A DNA stretch of 64,000 bases from Microbacterium lacus (GTDB taxonomy: Bacteria; Actinomycetota; Actinomycetes; Actinomycetales; Microbacteriaceae). Each line of letters begins with the position of its first letter. The stretch's first letter is position 1. The notes under the pieces are model-generated. The model was not told where the DNA came from and ran no database searches. It worked only from the letters and a program-made list of their open reading frames with translations. Of the stretch, positions 60,001 to 64,000 are shown piece by piece. The stretch is from contig NZ_BAAAPK010000001.1 in the NCBI RefSeq assembly GCF_039531105.1, forward strand, positions 2,976,001 to 3,040,000, read 5' to 3'. Position numbers and translations under genes: made by a program.

Positions 60001-60631
60001 CGGCGCCGCGGTCGAGCGCGCGGTCGGCGATCAGGGCGCGCAGGCGGGCGCGGCGGAGATCGAACACGGGGAGCAGATCGTCGACGAGATGCTCGCTCGT
60101 CGACCCGTCGCCCAGCAGCAGCTCGACGCGATCGGAGCGCGGGATGCCGAGCCGGTCGAGCTGATCGGCGTAAGCGGCCAGCTGCATGAGTGCGGTCACC
60201 CGGGCGCGGCGCGCGAGTTTGCTGTCCTGCACCATCCACCGGCCGCCCTCGTCGCGGACGAGGAAGTCGGCAAAGCCCACGAACTCGTCCGTCGCGAAAG
60301 CCGCCTGGTAGATCACGTCTGCGTCCGAGGCGAGGGCGGTGTTCGTGTGGGCGACGGCGGCGGCCAGCGCGTCGGCATCCGATGATCTCGCCGCGGCGAT
60401 CTCGATCACGCCCTCACCGAACCGGCGTCGGTAGTCGGCGAGCACCCGCAGCTCGTGCTCGCCGCCGAGGCGGCCGGCGCGCTCGAGGGTGGCGTCTTCG
60501 GGCTCGTCGACCGCCGCGATGCGCCCGAGCTTCGCGTCGATCGCCCGCAGCCAGGCGAACTCGCACTCGGCGGCCGCCTTGAGGTCGCTCGCGCTCCAGA
60601 CGACGCGCGCCTCAGCCGGGATGTATCGCAC
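57086..60631 (-). CDS. TM0106-family RecB-like nuclease with SF1 helicase domain
   Basis: An 1181-residue protein. Residues about 95-210 hold a RecB-like nuclease: WMVQDSKLARRARVTALMQLAAYADQL has the D-x-K motif and the following Gln. An RNase-H-like region opens with DLFFDFEGDPLYTEGDATVWGIDYLFGW. The C-terminal SF1 helicase has QGPPGTGKTFVGSHVI (Walker A), LLVIDEAGQFSL (Walker B), LLLLGDPQQLPQVSQG (motif III) and GTVDRFQGQEAAVAIVSL with NRLNVAISRAM (V-VI). GTG 60631 has AAAGGG upstream. Role in DNA repair or defence is open. Confidence 0.9.
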   Translation of the reverse strand: MRYIPAEARVVWSASDLKAAAECEFAWLRAIDAKLGRIAAVDEPEDATLERAGRLGGEHELRVLADYRRRFGEGVIEIAAARSSDADALAAAVAHTNTALASDADVIYQAAFATDEFVGFADFLVRDEGGRWMVQDSKLARRARVTALMQLAAYADQLDRLGIPRSDRVELLLGDGSTSEHLVDDLLPVFDLRRARLRALIADRALDRGADAPAIAWGDPRGELGVIACGRCATCDLEVIANRDLLLVAGMRPVQRERLRAAGVETIDALAAAPTGPAGMNPDTFAMLRTQARLQLSAPAGTGGADPTGAPPPYEVVAPKALGALPRPDLGDLFFDFEGDPLYTEGDATVWGIDYLFGWVDVREQYSALWAHSFADEKAALQRFLDLLEVHRARHPDFHIYHYAPYEPTHLLTMAARYGTREAEVDRLLRDGVFVDLYPIVRQALRVGSRSYSIKKLEPLYMGADVRTSDVQKGDDSIVRYVEARALQDEGADAAAQAIFDDLADYNRYDCVSTRRLRDWLVDHAREAGLRPTPNQDPDERSYEPSPRAVALTALAADLPDESPESAALQLGAAAIDYYPREAKSFWATHFLRLREPLSLWEETRDVTVVDATRSRVIEDWHHPEGKSERRRVELRGELAPGTRLSGGSSPFAIYELPAPFPFDAKPRWIHGVRTVTVVEVLDDGAIVEELAVDGNTWDELPIALTPQAPPSAGRQQAAIDDWADGLLAAAPDLPGHPATDILLRRPPRTRGGSLPASTGDDVDAIVRAVLDLDQSYLAVQGPPGTGKTFVGSHVIARLVREHGFRVGVVAQSHNVVEHMLGRVVAAGVEPGIVGKAPKDASAPGIPYTAIPKNGMTAFTAEHAATGFVVGGTAWDFAHEGRVPRGSLDLLVIDEAGQFSLASTIAVSLAAPRLLLLGDPQQLPQVSQGTHPAPVDRSALGWVIDGADVIPAEYGYFLARTWRMRPEVAAPVSRLSYGGELAAHPATARRVLDGIRPGLLPIPVRHHGNATQSPEEAAVVAALVRDLVGREWTGIRIGEDGDAETLPPRPLGERDIIVVTPYNAQQVAVERALTDAGFPDVPVGTVDRFQGQEAAVAIVSLAASSGRDAPRGLEFLLLRNRLNVAISRAMHTAYLVSSPGLLDDLPRTPDGVARLSGFVRLTQSADASVDAREPVTVLEAH

Positions 60632-60686
60632 AGGGTCCCTTTCGTCCCCCCGATCGTACGTGCGTCCCCCGACACCGCCTGCCGCT

Positions 60687-60748
60687 CGCGAGAGGGCACA
60701 CATGCACCCTGGACACGGCGTGTCGCCCTGCACATCTGCCCTCTCGCG
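60687..60748. repeat. intergenic inverted repeat before the nuclease-helicase gene
   Basis: CGCGAGAGGGCA at 60687-60698 pairs with TGCCCTCTCGCG at 60737-60748. The loop contains an inner stem, ACAC-ggc-GTGT, flanked by TGCA on both sides. It lies in the divergent gap between the helicase and DUF1905 genes. Confidence 0.75.
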
Positions 60749-60764
60749 GGGAGCAGGGCGGCTG

Positions 60765-60770
60765 TACGCT
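60765..60770 (+). promoter_or_regulatory. -10 box of the DUF1905 gene
   Basis: TACGCT seven bases before the ATG at 60778. Confidence 0.45.
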
Positions 60771-60777
60771 CGCGGAT

Positions 60778-61206
60778 ATGCGGTTCGAGACGACGCTTCT
60801 GCAACAGGGCAACAACACGGGCATCGAGGTCCCGCCCGACCTCGTCTCCGAGCTGGGCGGGGGAAAGCGCGCCGCGGTGCTCGTGACCGTGAACGGCTTC
60901 CGCTATCCGAGCACGCTCGCGGTCATGGGCGGGCGCCACCTGATCCCGTTCTCCTCCGACAAGCGCGCCGCCACGGGGTTGACGGGCGGAGATCCGATCA
61001 CGGTCGACCTCGAGCTCGACACGACCCCGCGCACCGTGGAGGTGCCCACGGATCTGGGTGCCGCGCTCGATGCCGCAGGAGCGCGGCAGGCGTTCGACGC
61101 CCTCGCCCCGAGCGCGCGCAAGGCGCACGTCACGAATGTCGAAGGCGCGAAGACCGCGGACACCCGCGACCGCCGGATCGCGGCGATCGTGGCGAAACTC
61201 GGCTGA
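60778..61206 (+). CDS. DUF1905/YdeI-like protein
   Basis: A 142-residue protein. The first 90 residues (RFETTLLQQGNNTGIEVPPDLVSELGGGKRAAVLVTVNGFRYPSTLAVMGGRHLIPFSSDKR in pieces) are the DUF1905 beta-barrel. The rest, LDAAGARQAFDALAPSARKAHVTNVEGAKTADTRDRRIAAIVAKL, is the YdeI/OmdA helical domain. Function unknown. It lies 36 bases before nadE. Confidence 0.85.
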   Translation: MRFETTLLQQGNNTGIEVPPDLVSELGGGKRAAVLVTVNGFRYPSTLAVMGGRHLIPFSSDKRAATGLTGGDPITVDLELDTTPRTVEVPTDLGAALDAAGARQAFDALAPSARKAHVTNVEGAKTADTRDRRIAAIVAKLG

Positions 61207-61230
61207 CGCGACGAAGCGCCGCCCTCCTGA

Positions 61231-61236
61231 CAGACT
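61231..61236 (+). promoter_or_regulatory. -10 box of nadE
   Basis: CAGACT six bases before the ATG at 61243. Confidence 0.4.
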
Positions 61237-61242
61237 GGGCGG

Positions 61243-63312
61243 ATGAGCCTCGACTTCGAGAGTGCCTACCGCCACGGCTTCGCCCGCATCGCCGCGTGCA
61301 CGATCCCCGTCGCGATCGCCGACCCGGCGCGCAACGCCGAAACCGTGCTCGCGACCGCACGCGCGTGCGACGCCGATGCCGTCGCCGTCGCCGTCTTCCC
61401 CGAGCTGTGCCTGACCGGGTATGCGATCGACGACCTCGTGATGCAGGATGCCGTGCTCGATGCGACCGAGCACGCCATCGCGACGCTCGTGGCGGCATCC
61501 GAGGATCTTCTGCCGATGCTCGTGGTGGGTGCGCCGCTGCGGCACCGCAACCGCCTCTACAACTGCGCCGTCGTGATCCACCGCGGCGAGCTGCTCGGCG
61601 TGGCCCCGAAGTCGTACCTGCCGACGTACCGCGAGTTCTACGAGCGCCGCTGGTACGCCCCCGGCGACGATCAGGCGGGGCAGGACATCCGGATCGGCGA
61701 GCTGCAGGCGCCGTTCGGACCCGACCTGCTGTTCGAAGCCCTCGACGTGCCGGGCCTCGTCGTCCACGCCGAGGTCTGCGAAGACGTCTGGGTGCCGATC
61801 CCGCCGTCCTCCTCCGCGGCGCTGGCGGGGGCCACCGTCCTGCTGAACCTCTCCGGCAGCCCGATCACGATCGCCCGCGCCGAGGACCGCAAGATCCTCT
61901 GCCGGTCGCAGTCGCTGCGGTGCCTCGCGGCGTACGCGTACGCCGCTGCCGGGCAGGGCGAATCGACGAACGACGTCTCGTGGGACGGTCAGACCCTGAT
62001 CTACGAGGGCGGCACCCTGCTGGCCGAGACCGAGCGCTTCCCCGACGGCCCGCGCCGCGCGATCGCCGATGTTGACCTCGACCGCCTCCGCCAGGACCGC
62101 CTCCGCCAGGGCACGTTCGACGACAACCGCCGCGCCGAGCACGCCGACGCGATGTTCCGCACGGTGCATTTCGAACTCAGCCCGCCGACCGGCGACATCG
62201 GCCTGCACCGCGCGCTGGACCGCTTCCCGTTCGTGCCGGATGACCCCGCGCGTCTCGCGCTGGACTGCTACGAGGCCTTCAACATCCAGGTGTCGGGTCT
62301 CGTGCAGCGCCTCCAGGCGATCGGCGGACCCAAGCCCGTGATCGGCGTGAGCGGCGGCCTCGATTCCACCCACGCGCTCCTGGTGATCGCCCGGGCGATG
62401 GATCGCATGGGGCGCCCCCGCAGCGACATCCTCGCCTTCACGATGCCGGGGTTCGCGACCTCGGATCACACCAAGTCCAACGCGATCGCCCTCGCCGAGG
62501 CGATCGGCGCATCGATCGAGACGATCGACATCCGGGATGCCGCCACCGAGCTGCTCGGCCGGATCGGGCATCCGTTTGCCGACGGCGAGCCCGTGCACGA
62601 CGTGACGTTCGAGAACGTGCAGGCGGGACTGCGCACGGACTACCTGTTCCGGCTGGCGAACCAGCGGGGCGGGCTCGTGATCGGCACGTCCGACCTGTCC
62701 GAGCTCGCGCTCGGCTGGGCGACGTACGGCGTGGGCGACCAGATGAGCCACTACGCCGTGAACACCGGAGTTCCGAAGACCCTCATCCAGCACGTCATCC
62801 GCTGGGTGATCGCCGATGACACGACCGGGCTGAGCGCCGAGGCCAAGCGGGTCCTGCAGTCGGTGCTCGACACCGAGATCAGCCCCGAACTCGTCCCGGC
62901 GGGACAGGACGGCAAGCTGCAGTCCACCGAGGACCGCATCGGCCCCTACGCGCTGCACGACTTCGCGCTCTTCCACATCCTCCGCTACGGCATGCGGCCG
63001 TCCAAGATCGCCTTCCTCGCCGAGCGCGCGTGGCGCGATGCGGATGCCGGGGCGTGGCCGCCGGGCTTCCCCGCCGAGGACCGGTACGCCTACGACCTGC
63101 CCACGGTGGCGAAGTGGCTCCGGGTCTTCCTGCAGCGCTACTTCGCGTTCGCGCAGTTCAAGCGCTCGGCGATCCCCAACGGCCCGAAGGTGTCGCCGGC
63201 AGGATCCCTCTCCCCGCGCGGCGACTGGCGCGCGCCGTCGGACGGGAACGCGGCGGTCTGGCTCGCCGAATTGGATGCCGCCCTCCCCGAATCCGCCCGC
63301 GCGGACGACTGA
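61243..63312 (+). CDS. nadE: glutamine-hydrolysing NAD+ synthase
   Basis: A 689-residue two-domain enzyme. The N-terminal nitrilase-like glutaminase has Glu in VFPELCLTGY (about 50), Lys in PKSYLPTYREFYE (about 124) and Cys in VHAEVCEDVWVP (about 176). The C-terminal synthetase has the P-loop GVSGGLDSTHALLV near residue 368. LVIGTSDLSELALGWATYGVGDQMSHY near residue 478 is diagnostic. It makes NAD+ from nicotinate adenine dinucleotide with ammonia channelled from glutamine, as in M. tuberculosis NadE. Last step of NAD+ synthesis. Confidence 0.96.
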   Translation: MSLDFESAYRHGFARIAACTIPVAIADPARNAETVLATARACDADAVAVAVFPELCLTGYAIDDLVMQDAVLDATEHAIATLVAASEDLLPMLVVGAPLRHRNRLYNCAVVIHRGELLGVAPKSYLPTYREFYERRWYAPGDDQAGQDIRIGELQAPFGPDLLFEALDVPGLVVHAEVCEDVWVPIPPSSSAALAGATVLLNLSGSPITIARAEDRKILCRSQSLRCLAAYAYAAAGQGESTNDVSWDGQTLIYEGGTLLAETERFPDGPRRAIADVDLDRLRQDRLRQGTFDDNRRAEHADAMFRTVHFELSPPTGDIGLHRALDRFPFVPDDPARLALDCYEAFNIQVSGLVQRLQAIGGPKPVIGVSGGLDSTHALLVIARAMDRMGRPRSDILAFTMPGFATSDHTKSNAIALAEAIGASIETIDIRDAATELLGRIGHPFADGEPVHDVTFENVQAGLRTDYLFRLANQRGGLVIGTSDLSELALGWATYGVGDQMSHYAVNTGVPKTLIQHVIRWVIADDTTGLSAEAKRVLQSVLDTEISPELVPAGQDGKLQSTEDRIGPYALHDFALFHILRYGMRPSKIAFLAERAWRDADAGAWPPGFPAEDRYAYDLPTVAKWLRVFLQRYFAFAQFKRSAIPNGPKVSPAGSLSPRGDWRAPSDGNAAVWLAELDAALPESARADD

Positions 63313-63315
63313 TCC

Positions 63316-64000
63316 ATGGGCAAGCGCGCCACGGTCGTCGGCAGCGGGCCCAACGGACTCACGGCCGCCGTCGCGCTCGCGCGGGCCGGCTACTCGGTGC
63401 GCGTGCTCGAAGCGTCCGCGCAGGCCGGTGGCGGTCTGCGCACTGCCGAGCTCACGCTCCCGGGCTTCCGCCACGACATCGGATCCGCGGTGCATCCCGC
63501 CGCGCTCAGCTCCCCGTTCTTCCGCGCTTTCCGGCTGCGCAGCCGGATCGACTGGGTCACCCCCGACATCTCCTACGCCCAACCGCTCGACGGCGGACGG
63601 GCGGCGATCGCGTGGCGCGACATCGACCGGACCGCCGAGGCACTGGGAGCAGACGCCCGCGCGTGGCGCGCAGCGCTGCGGCCGCTGAGCTCGCACCTGG
63701 ACGCCGTGGTGGATTTCACCGGCTCGCAGCTGCTGCGCGTGCCGCGGCATCCGCTCACCACCGCGAGATTCGGTCTGCGCGTCCTGCAGCTCGGAACGGC
63801 GCTCGGCCGCGGGACCTTCTCGACGAAGGAGGCAGCGGCCCTGCTGTCCGGGGTCTTCGCGCACGCGAACACCCGCCTGCCCTCGCTCGGCGCCGCCGCG
63901 TCGGGGCTCTTCCTCGCCGCACACGGCCACACCGGCGACGGGTGGGCCTACCCCCGAGGCGGCGCGCAACGCATCGCGGACGCACTGATCGCCGACGTGC
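63316..64000 (+). CDS. FAD-dependent oxidoreductase, phytoene-desaturase-like (runs off the window)
   Basis: The first 228 residues of a flavoprotein. ATVVGSGPNGLTAAVALARAGYSVRVLEASAQAGGGLRT is the FAD Rossmann motif plus the GGG-x-R element of the CrtI/NAD(P)-FAD oxidoreductase family. PGFRHDIGSAVHPAAL and, near the edge, WAYPRGGAQRIADAL fit the same group. It starts three bases after the nadE stop and is probably cotranscribed. It is closer to the general CrtI-like oxidoreductases than to known carotenoid desaturases, so no carotenoid role is claimed. Confidence 0.85.
   Translation, partial: MGKRATVVGSGPNGLTAAVALARAGYSVRVLEASAQAGGGLRTAELTLPGFRHDIGSAVHPAALSSPFFRAFRLRSRIDWVTPDISYAQPLDGGRAAIAWRDIDRTAEALGADARAWRAALRPLSSHLDAVVDFTGSQLLRVPRHPLTTARFGLRVLQLGTALGRGTFSTKEAAALLSGVFAHANTRLPSLGAAASGLFLAAHGHTGDGWAYPRGGAQRIADALIADV

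Noticed and set aside
63316..64000. Carotenoid desaturase crtI that would support the rhodopsin
   Set aside because: The visible part fits the wider FAD-oxidoreductase family, is incomplete, and is linked to nadE with no other crt gene near.

Overview
The window is high-GC DNA (about 70 % by eye) with short intergenic gaps, many GTG starts and a gene set (menaquinone pathway, ECF-type vitamin uptake, F420/FMN-type LLM oxidoreductases, bS22, a short archaeal-type AspRS, an actinorhodopsin-like protein) that points to an actinobacterium of the family Microbacteriaceae, most probably Microbacterium or a close relative. It looks like chromosomal backbone: I see no phage, IS element, CRISPR array, rRNA or tRNA gene.

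Layout. 1-4.3 kb: edge-truncated alpha/beta hydrolase, fprA, polyprenyl diphosphate synthase, menG and a DUF402 gene, all on the minus strand. 4.3-8.2 kb: menF followed by a tightly overlapping amidohydrolase / TIGR04076 / LLM oxidoreductase operon. 8.2-16.7 kb: DUF885 peptidase-like gene, PPK2 kinase, menD, menA, menE, menB and small membrane proteins. 16.7-23.7 kb: a lipoprotein, a four-domain ECF importer fusion and cobalamin-dependent metH, a probable B12 uptake and use module. 23.8-27.1 kb: LLM oxidoreductase, PadR/HAAS pair, menC. 27.3-33.0 kb: TetR regulator divergent from an MMPL exporter and a YhgE/Pip-like membrane protein. 33-39.8 kb: DUF559 protein, then the cytochrome c maturation operon (resA, ccdA, resB, ccsB) with a phosphatase. 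39.8-44.8 kb: DedA, aspS, protein-tyrosine phosphatase, glutaredoxin/rhodanese pair, bS22, small regulators. 44.8-49.0 kb: two tail-to-tail K+ uptake systems (TrkH/TrkA type). 49.1-50.5 kb: microbial rhodopsin divergent from a MarR regulator. 50.5-64 kb: proC, hydrolase, CDF transporter, tadA, upp, PLP decarboxylase, nuclease-helicase, DUF1905, nadE and an edge-truncated FAD oxidoreductase.

The genes combine into a respiratory theme (menaquinone synthesis, cytochrome c assembly, FprA), a light-driven proton pump placed beside K+ uptake, and cobalamin-linked methionine synthesis. menH is not visible here. About 28 genes share one start architecture: a TANNNT-like -10 box ending 6-8 bases before the start codon, which implies leaderless mRNAs and decides several start sites.

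The most unusual non-coding structure is a 260-bp array at 53694-53953, between convergent genes, made of 20-bp repeats that run in one direction and then in the opposite direction around a dyad centre. Several other intergenic gaps hold long inverted repeats, two of which share the arm core TGCAGAACTCC.
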